A stretch of 9,735 nucleotides of DNA from Clostridiales bacterium (GTDB taxonomy: Bacteria; Bacillota; Clostridia; Tissierellales; Sedimentibacteraceae): contig DMWH01000066.1 in assembly GCA_003483345.1 (NCBI GenBank), positions 11,184 through 20,918 of the forward strand, in the 5' to 3' direction. The notes under the pieces are model-generated. The model had not been told where the DNA came from, did not search any database, and saw only the letters and a list, made by a program, of their open reading frames with translations. The position numbers and the translations under genes were made by a program. Every line of letters starts with the position of its first letter. Positions within the stretch are counted from its first letter, which is position 1. Below are positions 1-6,497 of this stretch, one piece after another.

Positions 1-2
1 AT

Positions 3-1706
3 TTTAGCATAGAACTCTTCTATATTTTTTATATCTGCAAGCCATGATTCGGTGTCTATTGAAAGAAGTGATTTCAATGTGTCTGCTGATAAATTAAGAC
101 CTTCAATATTAATGTCTTCGGGTTTTGGCAGATAACCGATAGGTGCCTCATTTGCATCCGCCTTATTTTCACATCTTTTGAGCATCCATTCTATTACCCT
201 GAAATTATCTCCAAACCCTGGCCAAATAAATTGCCCTTCTTCATTTGTTCTAAACCAGTTTACATGGAAAATTTTTGGCGGATTGCTCATTTTTTTACCC
301 ATTTCAAGCCAGTGTTTAAAATAATCTCCCATATTGTATCCGCAGAATGGAAGCATGGCCATGGGGTCCCTTCTTACAACTCCGACTTTTCCTGATGCAG
401 CTGCAGTAGTTTCCGATGCAAGTATCGAGCCTACAAAAGTACCATGCTGCCAGTCCCTTGACTGATAAACAAGGGGAGCAGTCTTTGCACGCCTTCCTCC
501 GAATATTATTGCCGATAAAGGAACTCCCTCCGGTGATTCCCATTCAGGTGAAATGCACGGACAATTTTTAGCCGGTGCCGTAAATCTTGAGTTAGGATGT
601 GCTCCGTTTTCCTTTGATGTTTTCCCGTTCCATGGATTTCCCATCCAGTCCAGAGCATTTTCAGGAGGATTGTTGTCAAGTTTTTCCCACCATACCGTGT
701 TATCGTCCAAATTCAATACAACATTTGTAAAAATCGAATTTTTCTTTGTAGACATAAGAGCGTTATAATTTGATTTTGCATTTGTTCCCGGTGCAACTCC
801 GAAAAAGCCTGCTTCAGGATTTATAGCCCATAGTCTTCCGTCTTCTTTAATTCGAAGCCATGCTATGTCATCGCCTACAGTCCAAACTTTATATCCTTTG
901 TTTAAGTAAATTTCAGGAGGAATAAGCATAGCCAAATTCGTTTTGCCGCATGCTGACGGGAATGCTCCTGCTATGTATTTTACTTCTCCCTGAGGATTTT
1001 CTATTCCTACAATGAGCATGTGCTCAGCCATCCAACCTTCCATTCGGCCCTGGTATGACGCAATGCGAAGTGCAAAGCATTTTTTGCCGAGGAGAACATT
1101 GCCCCCATAGCCGGAATTGCATGACCATATTGTATTGTCTTCGGGAAAATGGAAAATATATCTTTTGTTGATATCCAATGTGCACTTTCCGTGTACGCCT
1201 CTCACGAAATCATTGGAATCTCCTAATGCATCAAGTACTTCTTTTCCAACTCTTGTCATTATATTCATGCTTAAAACGACATAAATAGAATCGGTGATTT
1301 CAATTCCTATCTTTGAAAAGGGCGAACCAACAGGCCCCATTGAATAGGGAATAATATACATTGTTCTTCCCTTCATGGAATCAGTGAAAATTTCTCTTCC
1401 CAATTTATAAGCCTCTTCAGGGCTTTTCCAATTGTTTGTATTACCTGCATCTTCCTTTTTTCTGGAACAAATAAATGTTTTGTCTTCCATTCTTGCTACG
1501 TCATCTTTTGCCGAGCGATGGTAATAGCATCCGGGGTAAATTTCTTCGTTCAATTTTACGAGTTCGCCTGTTGAGCATCCTTCTTTGCGAAGTTCTTCGT
1601 ATAATTCTTCACTGCCGTCAATCCAAACTACATTCGATGGATTAGTCATAGAAATTATTTCGTCAACCCACTTTAAAACATTTGAATTGTCCGTTAATTT
1701 TTTCAT
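3..1706 (-). CDS. pckG: Phosphoenolpyruvate carboxykinase (GTP), 3' end cut by window edge
   Basis: Cytosolic enzyme interconverting oxaloacetate + GTP and phosphoenolpyruvate + GDP + CO2, at the junction of the C4-acid pool and gluconeogenesis/glycolysis. I translated this frame by hand. It stays open for 568 codons from ATG 1706 and runs off the left edge. GTP-type enzymes are usually about 590-620 aa, so only some 25-50 residues are missing. The GTP-type signatures are present: the P-loop with the mobile catalytic cysteine, GAFPSACGKTN, at residues 247-257 (Cys253, Lys255); the metal-binding GDDIAW at 278-283; then FFGVAPGTN, FGGRR, CGYNMGDYF and NWFR in family order. There are no stops or frameshifts. 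The start is set by AGGAGAG (1711-1717), 4 nt upstream of ATG. It is monocistronic at its 5' end, with its own promoter in the 222-bp gap after the antiporter gene. The ATP-type enzyme (pckA) is excluded because its motifs differ. Confidence 0.96.
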   Translation of the reverse strand, partial: MKKLTDNSNVLKWVDEIISMTNPSNVVWIDGSEELYEELRKEGCSTGELVKLNEEIYPGCYYHRSAKDDVARMEDKTFICSRKKEDAGNTNNWKSPEEAYKLGREIFTDSMKGRTMYIIPYSMGPVGSPFSKIGIEITDSIYVVLSMNIMTRVGKEVLDALGDSNDFVRGVHGKCTLDINKRYIFHFPEDNTIWSCNSGYGGNVLLGKKCFALRIASYQGRMEGWMAEHMLIVGIENPQGEVKYIAGAFPSACGKTNLAMLIPPEIYLNKGYKVWTVGDDIAWLRIKEDGRLWAINPEAGFFGVAPGTNAKSNYNALMSTKKNSIFTNVVLNLDDNTVWWEKLDNNPPENALDWMGNPWNGKTSKENGAHPNSRFTAPAKNCPCISPEWESPEGVPLSAIIFGGRRAKTAPLVYQSRDWQHGTFVGSILASETTAAASGKVGVVRRDPMAMLPFCGYNMGDYFKHWLEMGKKMSNPPKIFHVNWFRTNEEGQFIWPGFGDNFRVIEWMLKRCENKADANEAPIGYLPKPEDINIEGLNLSADTLKSLLSIDTESWLADIKNIEEFYAK

Positions 1707-1769
1707 GGCACTCTCCTAAATATTATTTGTGTTACTATGTTTTATTAATTGTAACCACTATATCACAAG

Positions 1770-1796
1770 TGTATTATATAGCTACTGTATAATACA
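1770..1796. promoter_or_regulatory. 27-bp imperfect palindrome over the pckG promoter, candidate operator
   Basis: The arms TGTATTATA (1770-1778) and TATAATACA (1788-1796) are exact reverse complements. Inside the 9-bp centre, positions 1780/1786 and 1781/1785 also pair, leaving 1779/1787 as a mismatch. The symmetry axis is at 1783. The element fills the -35/-10 spacer and includes the -10 box, so a dimeric regulator bound here would compete with RNA polymerase. A carbon-source repressor would make sense for a gluconeogenic gene. That is inference, as the regulator is not in the window. The arms contain -10-like sequence, so part of the symmetry could be chance. Confidence 0.4.
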
Positions 1797-1801
1797 TTCA
1801 A
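1773..1801 (-). promoter_or_regulatory. Sigma-A-type promoter of pckG
   Basis: Read on the minus strand, TTGAAT (1801-1796) and a perfect TATAAT (1778-1773) are separated by exactly 17 bp. The predicted transcription start is near 1766, giving a leader of about 60 nt before ATG 1706. The boxes fit the vegetative consensus well. Transcription start mapping has not been done. A second possible extended -10 (TGATATAGT, within 1757-1767) lies just downstream but has no matching -35. Confidence 0.65.
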
Positions 1802-1868
1802 TATCAAAAACAAATTCGAAGATTCTTAACTTTTATTATGCTTTACTTAAAATAAAACTGTATTTTTT

Positions 1869-1903
1869 AAAAAAGCAAAATAATTGTAACACTGTAGTAC
1901 AAT
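1869..1903 (-). terminator. Weak possible intrinsic terminator after the antiporter gene
   Basis: On the minus strand, ATTGTA (1903-1898) can pair with TACAAT (1888-1883) across a 9-nt loop. This is followed by a T-rich stretch ending in TTTTTT (1874-1869). The stem is only 6 bp, GC-poor, and the T run is not immediately adjacent, so this is a weak candidate. The rest of the 1707-1928 gap holds the pckG promoter and no further gene that I can see. Confidence 0.25.
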
Positions 1904-1928
1904 AAGAGAATCATGAAACAAATTTCGG

Positions 1929-3275
1929 TTATGAATTCCTATATTGAAAATAGGAAACCAGCATTGTAATCAAGGGACAAACAATACATAATACAGCAAA
2001 TGGAGCATATTGGGCTGCAGTAATTCCCATTACGGGTTTTATTAAAAATGAATTTATATTCCAAGGCATTAGAGGTGCCACAATAACTCCCGTGTCAAAT
2101 ATGGTTCTTGCCAAGACAGCATTGTCCAATTTCAGCTCCTTGTATTTTTCCTGCAATATGGTGCCGGGTAATATAATTCCCGATGTTTGATCACATGTTG
2201 CCACTGTCATCAATATACTTATCAGTCCTGTTCTGCCTATTAAACTCATTTTATTGTTTATTCCGTAAACCAGCTTATCCATTAAAGGCACAAGCACATT
2301 GCCCTTTTCAAAAAGTTTAATCAATAAATATGCTCCGGCAACTATGAATATTGCCTCTATCATTGATATCATACCTCCGCTGAGCAAGAGTCTGTTTAAT
2401 TCTTCGGAAGGTGTGTTGCCTCGATAACCGAATATAAGCGCCTTAATAATTGATAATAACGATTCCTGCTGAAATATAATACTAAGTATTGCACCTACCC
2501 CAATACCGATAGAAAATGTTTTTAATGAATCAAGTCCCGAAATGGATAAAATTAGAATTACTGCAGGTAAAATAAATAATGCCGGCGATGTATTAAATCC
2601 TTCTTGAATTGCTTGTTTATACATTATAAGATTTTCTGTTTTAGCAATATAACTTGAACCTATAATAAAATATATTACTGATGTTGCTGCTATAGCCGGT
2701 ATCAATGTTATAATCATACTCTTGAACAGTTCTTTATAGTTTCTGTTGACGGTAGTCATTCCGAGATTTACCAAACCCGACAAAGGAGATATTTTATCTG
2801 CTATAAAAGCTCCCGAAACCAAGACGCCAACCATCAAATTATGAGGTATTCCTATACTTAATCCGATTCCGCTTAAGGATATTCCAACGGTGCTTATAGT
2901 TCCGATTGCCGTGCCCAAAAAATATGAAACAACACTCGTAATTAGAAATACCGCCAAAAGAAAGTTTACTCCCTCCATATATGTAAAACCATAGTACATA
3001 ATTGTAGGCACAACACCTGATGCAAGCCAAATTGAAGTAGTTGCGCCTATAAACAATATTACAATCAATAAACGTTTAACATCCTTTAATGCAGACACAG
3101 ATGTTTCGTAAATTTCCCGCATATGGTAACCGCTTTTATAAAGAACTGTAGAAGTAAGAACAATCCCCGCCAAAAAACCAAAATATAGGGGGATTGATAA
3201 AATAATTGAGCCGATAATAAAAATTAGACATATAGACATTATAGCACTTGGTTTTAAAACTAAATTTCTATCCAA
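1929..3275 (-). CDS. NhaC-family Na+/H+ antiporter-like membrane carrier
   Basis: Integral membrane protein of 448 aa, the usual size for the NhaC (Na_H_antiporter) family, which exchanges Na+ or a small organic substrate against H+ across the cytoplasmic membrane. Family landmarks are visible: GTAIGTISTVGI at 121-132, GAFIADKISPLSGLVNLG at 155-172, ATCDQTSGIILPG at 359-371, and RTIFDTGVIVAPLMPWN at 390-406. About ten or more hydrophobic segments span the chain. The start is a TTG at 3275, chosen because GAGG in the last codons of the upstream gene sits 7-8 nt before it. The next in-frame ATG is residue 13 and has no comparable site. It is the last gene of a three-gene operon, 4 nt after the DUF554 gene, so translation is probably coupled. 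Substrate is uncertain, because family members also include malate/lactate and amino-acid exchangers. Confidence 0.88.
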   Translation of the reverse strand: MDRNLVLKPSAIMSICLIFIIGSIILSIPLYFGFLAGIVLTSTVLYKSGYHMREIYETSVSALKDVKRLLIVILFIGATTSIWLASGVVPTIMYYGFTYMEGVNFLLAVFLITSVVSYFLGTAIGTISTVGISLSGIGLSIGIPHNLMVGVLVSGAFIADKISPLSGLVNLGMTTVNRNYKELFKSMIITLIPAIAATSVIYFIIGSSYIAKTENLIMYKQAIQEGFNTSPALFILPAVILILSISGLDSLKTFSIGIGVGAILSIIFQQESLLSIIKALIFGYRGNTPSEELNRLLLSGGMISMIEAIFIVAGAYLLIKLFEKGNVLVPLMDKLVYGINNKMSLIGRTGLISILMTVATCDQTSGIILPGTILQEKYKELKLDNAVLARTIFDTGVIVAPLMPWNINSFLIKPVMGITAAQYAPFAVLCIVCPLITMLVSYFQYRNS

Positions 3276-3279
3276 TTTA

Positions 3280-3960
3280 TTACCTCATCAAAATCATATA
3301 GTATATTATAGGTATAAATATAGACGGCAGCATATTACCTACCCTCATTCTGTTTGATATTAGAAAATTCAGACCGATTCCCATAATTATTACACCGCCT
3401 ATAGCAGTCATCTCGCTTACTACCACAGGGTTTAACAAAGATTGCATAATGCTTGCAAGCATTGTTATCGTACCTTGATACACAAGAACGCTTATGCCGG
3501 AAAAAACTACACCCACACCCATTGTCGCCGCAAAAGTAACCGCTGTAATGCCGTCAAGCACTGCTTTTGAAAATAAAATTTCATGGTTTCCCGTCAATCC
3601 GCTTTGAATTGAGCCCACAATAGCCATGGAGCCCACACAGTAAACCAGGGTGCATGCAACAAATCCAAGCGCTACATTGCTTTCCTTGTTTTTCATTTTA
3701 CTTTCGATAAATGCTCCGATTTTATCCAGTTTTTTTTCAATATCAATGCCTTCACCTATTATTGTTCCTATTACCATCGATATGATTAAAAGTGTAAAAT
3801 TTTCACCGGATAGCATCAAATTTATGCCTATGCCAATAACTGCCAGACCGATAGCCTTTAAAAGTGCTTCGGATATTTTTTCAGGTATTATGTTTTTAAA
3901 TAAAAGTCCTATTATTCCGCCTACTATTATTGCAAGTGCATTTGCGATTGTGCCTATCAT
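3280..3960 (-). CDS. DUF554 family membrane protein (YdfK/YqgA-like)
   Basis: A 226-aa polytopic membrane protein with six to seven hydrophobic segments. It matches the DUF554 family, whose members include Bacillus YdfK and E. coli YqgA and whose transport or other function is unestablished. Features that identify it are the N-terminal MIGTIANALAIIVGGIIG, GTIIGEGIDIE at 65-75, the conserved block CTLVYCVGSMAIVGSIQSG at 103-121, and the C-terminal AIGGVIIMGIGLNFL at 186-200. Length is normal for the family. ATG 3960 follows AAGG, which overlaps the end of rsmI by design: the rsmI stop codon is only 5 nt upstream. Its own last codons supply the GAGG ribosome site for the antiporter gene. Placement between an rRNA methylase and an ion carrier hints at a membrane transport role but proves nothing. 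Confidence 0.88.
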   Translation of the reverse strand: MIGTIANALAIIVGGIIGLLFKNIIPEKISEALLKAIGLAVIGIGINLMLSGENFTLLIISMVIGTIIGEGIDIEKKLDKIGAFIESKMKNKESNVALGFVACTLVYCVGSMAIVGSIQSGLTGNHEILFSKAVLDGITAVTFAATMGVGVVFSGISVLVYQGTITMLASIMQSLLNPVVVSEMTAIGGVIIMGIGLNFLISNRMRVGNMLPSIFIPIIYYMILMR

Positions 3961-3965
3961 ATGCC

Positions 3966-4832
3966 CTACCTTAACTTCTCAATAATTTTTTTTATTTCCA
4001 GCGAAGCCTTATACGCTTCATTTTTAGAAGCAATTCCTTCTAATGCTGCCTCATTTACGGCTTCTTTTAAAGAATATTCATTTTTGAATAATTTGTCAAA
4101 TAAAATTGCATGGAGGCTTACCTGTATGTCTGTATCACCCTTTTCTTTATAATCATTGTTATATCCTACAATAACGTATTCGCCTTTTTCCACATCACCA
4201 TGATTGTTTAACTGCTCAAGTACATCATCCACACTTCCATAAAAAGTTTTTTCATGAATCTTTGTCAATTCCTTGCAAACACAAAGAGTTGAATTCGGCA
4301 TATGAATTTTTATATTTTCAATCAAACTTATTATCCTCTTTGGAGATTCATAAAAAACAAATGTTTTAACGGGATTGTTAAGCACTCTTTTTAAAGCAGT
4401 ATCCAGTTCGCTTTTTTTACGGGGCAAAAATCCGTAAAATGCAAATTCGTATGTTTCAATTCCAGATATGGAAAGGGCTGTTGTAAGAGCAGATGCACCG
4501 GTTAAACCTATTACTTCAATACCCTTTTCCCTGACTTCCCTCACTAATTCATATCCGGGGTCTGAAATACACGGTGTTCCTGCATCTGTTACCAAGGCTG
4601 CATTGATATCCTCATTCAAAAGCTTATGTATTATTTCTTCGCTTCTTTGCTTTTCATTAAATTTATGATATGAAATCATTTTTGTTTTAATATTGAAATA
4701 ATTTAACAGCTTTTGAGTATGCCTGGTATCTTCAGCTAATATTAAATCACAAGAATTCAGTGTTTCAACTGCCCTGTTTGTCATATCGCCTAAATTCCCG
4801 ATAGGCGTAGGTACCACATATAATTTACTCAT
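3966..4832 (-). CDS. rsmI: 16S rRNA (cytidine(1402)-2'-O)-methyltransferase RsmI
   Basis: SAM-dependent enzyme that methylates the ribose of C1402 in 16S rRNA, in the decoding centre of the small subunit. The 288-aa length is typical. It belongs to the tetrapyrrole-methylase fold. Visible motifs in order are VVPTPIGNLGDMTNRA (6-21), AEDTRHTQKLL (33-43), VTDAGTPCISDPG (81-93, SAM-binding region), TGASALTTALSISG (111-124), GFLPRKK (134-140), FYESPKRI (160-167) and KELTKIHEKTFYGS (187-200). ATG 4832 is preceded by AAAGGTG at good spacing. It heads the operon that continues into the DUF554 and NhaC-type genes, with a promoter just upstream. Nothing looks broken. Confidence 0.96.
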   Translation of the reverse strand: MSKLYVVPTPIGNLGDMTNRAVETLNSCDLILAEDTRHTQKLLNYFNIKTKMISYHKFNEKQRSEEIIHKLLNEDINAALVTDAGTPCISDPGYELVREVREKGIEVIGLTGASALTTALSISGIETYEFAFYGFLPRKKSELDTALKRVLNNPVKTFVFYESPKRIISLIENIKIHMPNSTLCVCKELTKIHEKTFYGSVDDVLEQLNNHGDVEKGEYVIVGYNNDYKEKGDTDIQVSLHAILFDKLFKNEYSLKEAVNEAALEGIASKNEAYKASLEIKKIIEKLR

Positions 4833-4860
4833 CTTTTCACCTTTATTTCTTAGTTAAAAA

Positions 4861-4869
4861 ATTATATCA
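4861..4869 (-). promoter_or_regulatory. Extended -10 promoter of the rsmI operon
   Basis: On the minus strand, TGATATAAT contains a perfect TATAAT (4866-4861) preceded by the TGn extension. The expected start is near 4854, with the rsmI ATG at 4832. The -35 region at 17 bp spacing (4889-4884) reads TATATA and is poor, so the extended -10 would have to carry the promoter. Confidence 0.5.
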
Positions 4870-4874
4870 CAAAA

Positions 4875-4892
4875 AACTATAAATATATAGTT
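4875..4892 (-). repeat. AT-only inverted repeat upstream of the rsmI promoter
   Basis: AACTATA (4875-4881) and TATAGTT (4886-4892) are perfect 7-bp arms with a 4-nt loop, followed on the minus strand by four more Ts. It lies across the expected -35/spacer region of the rsmI promoter. It could be a weak terminator for upstream transcription, an operator, or chance in AT-rich DNA. The remaining sequence between here and the tRNA terminator (4893-4964) shows nothing I can name. Confidence 0.3.
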
Positions 4893-4964
4893 AAAAATGC
4901 AATATAACAATATTCATAATTATCGCTTGGGTGTAATTTTCTTTACTAACGCATTTTAACACAT

Positions 4965-4994
4965 AAAAAAATAAATCGACTATAAGGTCGATTT
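4965..4994 (-). terminator. Intrinsic terminator of the tRNA-Leu transcript
   Basis: On the minus strand, AAATCGAC (4994-4987), a 6-nt loop, then GTCGATTT (4980-4973) form a perfect 8-bp stem. One A is followed by seven Ts (4971-4965). It begins 11 nt beyond the tRNA 3' end, so it ends the tRNA transcript and insulates the rsmI operon. Confidence 0.8.
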
Positions 4995-5005
4995 TATATT
5001 GATTA

Positions 5006-5088
5006 TGCCGCAGAAGGGACTTGAACCCCCACGGTGTTGCCACCAACGGATTTTGAGTCCGTCACGTCTGCCATTCCATCACTGCGGC
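5006..5088 (-). tRNA. tRNA-Leu (anticodon CAA, reads UUG)
   Basis: An 83-nt type II tRNA on the minus strand. The acceptor strands GCCGCAG (5088-5082) and CTGCGGC (5013-5007) pair over 7 bp, with discriminator A at 5006. The anticodon arm is ACGGA-CTCAAAA-TCCGT, with anticodon CAA. A long variable arm, GGTG-GCAA-CACC, identifies the leucine/serine class, and the anticodon fixes it as leucine. The T loop is TTCAAGT, with two G-U pairs at the outer end of the T stem. The 3' CCA is not encoded, since TAA follows the discriminator, so CCA must be added by nucleotidyltransferase. Confidence 0.95.
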
Positions 5089-5091
5089 AAA

Positions 5092-5114
5092 ATGCTACTT
5101 TAAGATAGTAGCAT
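5092..5114. repeat. 8-bp inverted repeat just 5' of the tRNA
   Basis: ATGCTACT (5092-5099) and AGTAGCAT (5107-5114) are perfect complements around a 7-nt loop. Read on the minus strand the hairpin is followed by TTTTG and then the tRNA. It overlaps the probable -10 of the tRNA promoter. It could be a weak rmuC terminator, but the T run is only four long. Confidence 0.4.
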
Positions 5115-5133
5115 AAACAAAAGTAAAATGCAA
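5105..5133 (-). promoter_or_regulatory. Probable promoter of the tRNA-Leu gene
   Basis: On the minus strand, TTGCAT (5133-5128) lies 17 bp before TACTAT (5110-5105), and a TG sits one base before the -10 (extended type). The predicted start near 5098 would give a 5' leader of about 10 nt before the mature tRNA end, a usual distance. Neither hexamer is a strong match alone; spacing and position carry the call. Confidence 0.4.
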
Positions 5134-5147
5134 GTATTTTTTGCAAT

Positions 5148-6371
5148 TCATATTTCGCTGTATTCTATTTCTGCGATTTCAGGCTCGCAGCCCATTTCTA
5201 CCCTTGATATTCTGTCGAACTTCCTTTCAATTTTGTTGGAAGTTATGTTAATCTTATCCACATCATCTGAAACACGTTTAATATTTCTAGATAAAGACTC
5301 CCATCTGTCCTTGTAGAGCTTAAATTCTTTTCCTAATTTATTAAGCTCTTCGTGTATTATTCCTGCATACTTTTCTCTCTCAATATTTCTTAAAACAACC
5401 TGAACCGTTGACAAAACTGACATTAATGTCGTTGGTGAAGTTATCCAAACTTTCTTTTCGCCTGCATAATCCAACAAGTCCTGATGATATGCGTTTATTT
5501 CCGCAAATATTGCTTCTGCCGGAATAAACATTATTGCCTGGTCTGAAGTTTGTCCCGGAATTATGTATTTTGAAGATATATCATTAATATGCATCTTTAC
5601 ATTTAATTTAAAGTCTCTTGAATATTGTTTTCTTTCAGCTTCAGAAATATTGACATCAATCATGCGCTGGTAATTTTCAAGAGGAAATTTCGAGTCTATG
5701 CAAAGCATTCCTACTGGCTCCGGTATGTATAAAACAGCATCGGCAATCATTGAATTTTCTAATTTTTTTTGGATTTCATATATTTTATCGTTCTTTTCCC
5801 CAAAGACAACCGACAAAATATGATTAAGCTGAACTTCTCCAAAAGTGCCTCTGCTTTTTTTATCGGTTAAAACATCCTGCAAGGAAACTATATTTGTGGA
5901 AAGGCTGTCTATTTTCTTTTGTGCTTCATCTATTCTTGACAATCTTTCAAGTATGTTGACAAATGTTTTGTTGGTTTTCTCAAACCCTTCGTTCAATCTT
6001 TCTTCAACTCTTAAGTTTATCCTGTCAAGATTTTGGCTTACTCTTTCATTCAAAGATATAAAATTTTCATTTAGAGTTTTAGATGTATCAGCGCTGAATT
6101 TTGCGAATGATTCTGTCAGCTTATTGGAGTTTCTATCTATTCTTTCAACTGTTTCCAGCTTGTTTGTCAACAATTCCCTCAGCTGCTTCTGCTCAGACTC
6201 AGCGATTTTTCGATTTACTGAATCAATTAAATCCAAATTATTATCCTTTAAATAAATTTTAAGCTCTGATATTATGCGCTCGTTTGTATTGTTTTTTATT
6301 TGTTTTATAAGTAAAAAAATATTGATTATCAATGATAAAGAAAGCAATGATATAATAACTGAATCGTACAT
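5148..6371 (-). CDS. rmuC: RmuC family DNA recombination protein
   Basis: RmuC proteins are membrane-anchored, coiled-coil proteins with a nuclease-like C-terminal domain. In E. coli, loss of RmuC raises inversion at short inverted repeats, and the biochemical activity is not well defined. Here a single N-terminal membrane segment (residues about 4-23) is followed by a long polar helical stretch rich in E/K/N (about 30-165, likely coiled coil). The RmuC domain comes next: RGTFGEVQLNHIL at 174-186, DSKFPLENY at 226-234, SDQAIMFIPAEAIFAEI at 276-292 and WITSPTTLMSVL at 309-320. I place the start at ATG 6371, giving 407 aa, because GGAGG lies 5 nt before it. An upstream in-frame ATG at 6416 lies before the predicted transcription start. 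The gene has its own promoter. A weak 5-bp hairpin (5130-5145) follows the stop. Confidence 0.93.
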   Translation of the reverse strand: MYDSVIISLLSLSLIINIFLLIKQIKNNTNERIISELKIYLKDNNLDLIDSVNRKIAESEQKQLRELLTNKLETVERIDRNSNKLTESFAKFSADTSKTLNENFISLNERVSQNLDRINLRVEERLNEGFEKTNKTFVNILERLSRIDEAQKKIDSLSTNIVSLQDVLTDKKSRGTFGEVQLNHILSVVFGEKNDKIYEIQKKLENSMIADAVLYIPEPVGMLCIDSKFPLENYQRMIDVNISEAERKQYSRDFKLNVKMHINDISSKYIIPGQTSDQAIMFIPAEAIFAEINAYHQDLLDYAGEKKVWITSPTTLMSVLSTVQVVLRNIEREKYAGIIHEELNKLGKEFKLYKDRWESLSRNIKRVSDDVDKINITSNKIERKFDRISRVEMGCEPEIAEIEYSEI

Positions 6372-6394
6372 GGACACCTCCCCTTTACTTATTA

Positions 6395-6423
6395 ATAATA
6401 CTACAAAATCGAACATTTGTCCA
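6395..6423 (-). promoter_or_regulatory. Promoter of rmuC
   Basis: On the minus strand, TGGACA (6423-6418) and TATTAT (6400-6395) are 17 bp apart. Each matches the vegetative consensus at five of six positions. The expected start is near 6388, 17 nt before ATG 6371, which just accommodates the AGGGGAGG ribosome site. The 6417-6497 gap contains this promoter and a small AATCT/AGATT inverted repeat (6448-6460), but no convincing terminator for the kinase gene. Confidence 0.65.
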
Positions 6424-6497
6424 CTTAAATTACTCTCGTATGCTTACAATCTTATAGATTACTTCATAAAAACTCTAAAGGATTTTTTGGAGGTATA

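Noticed and set aside
553..768. Open reading frame of 71 codons on the plus strand inside pckG
   Set aside because: It is antisense to a strongly conserved enzyme, has no convincing ribosome site and resembles no protein; it is a shadow of the pckG frame.
1746..1890. TAATTGTAAC occurring twice, at 1746-1755 and 1881-1890
   Set aside because: A single 10-bp AT-rich repeat 135 bp apart, with no flanking symmetry or mobile-element features; probably chance.
1707..1928. Possible riboswitch or small RNA in the pckG leader
   Set aside because: The predicted leader is only about 60 nt and AT-rich, with no stable stem set or recognisable aptamer core.
1936..1956. TTCCTAT/ATAGGAA inverted repeat at the end of the antiporter coding region
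   Set aside because: It lies inside the last codons and is not followed by a T run on the transcribed strand, so it does not look like a terminator.
3650..3985. 111-codon plus-strand frame across the DUF554 gene
   Set aside because: It is fully antisense to a recognised membrane protein gene; its hydrophobic, proline- and serine-rich composition is what the reverse complement of such a gene gives.
5845..6255. 136-codon plus-strand frame within rmuC
   Set aside because: It is antisense to the RmuC coiled-coil region; the Ser/Leu/Phe-rich sequence is the expected mirror of E/K/N-rich codons, with no ribosome site.
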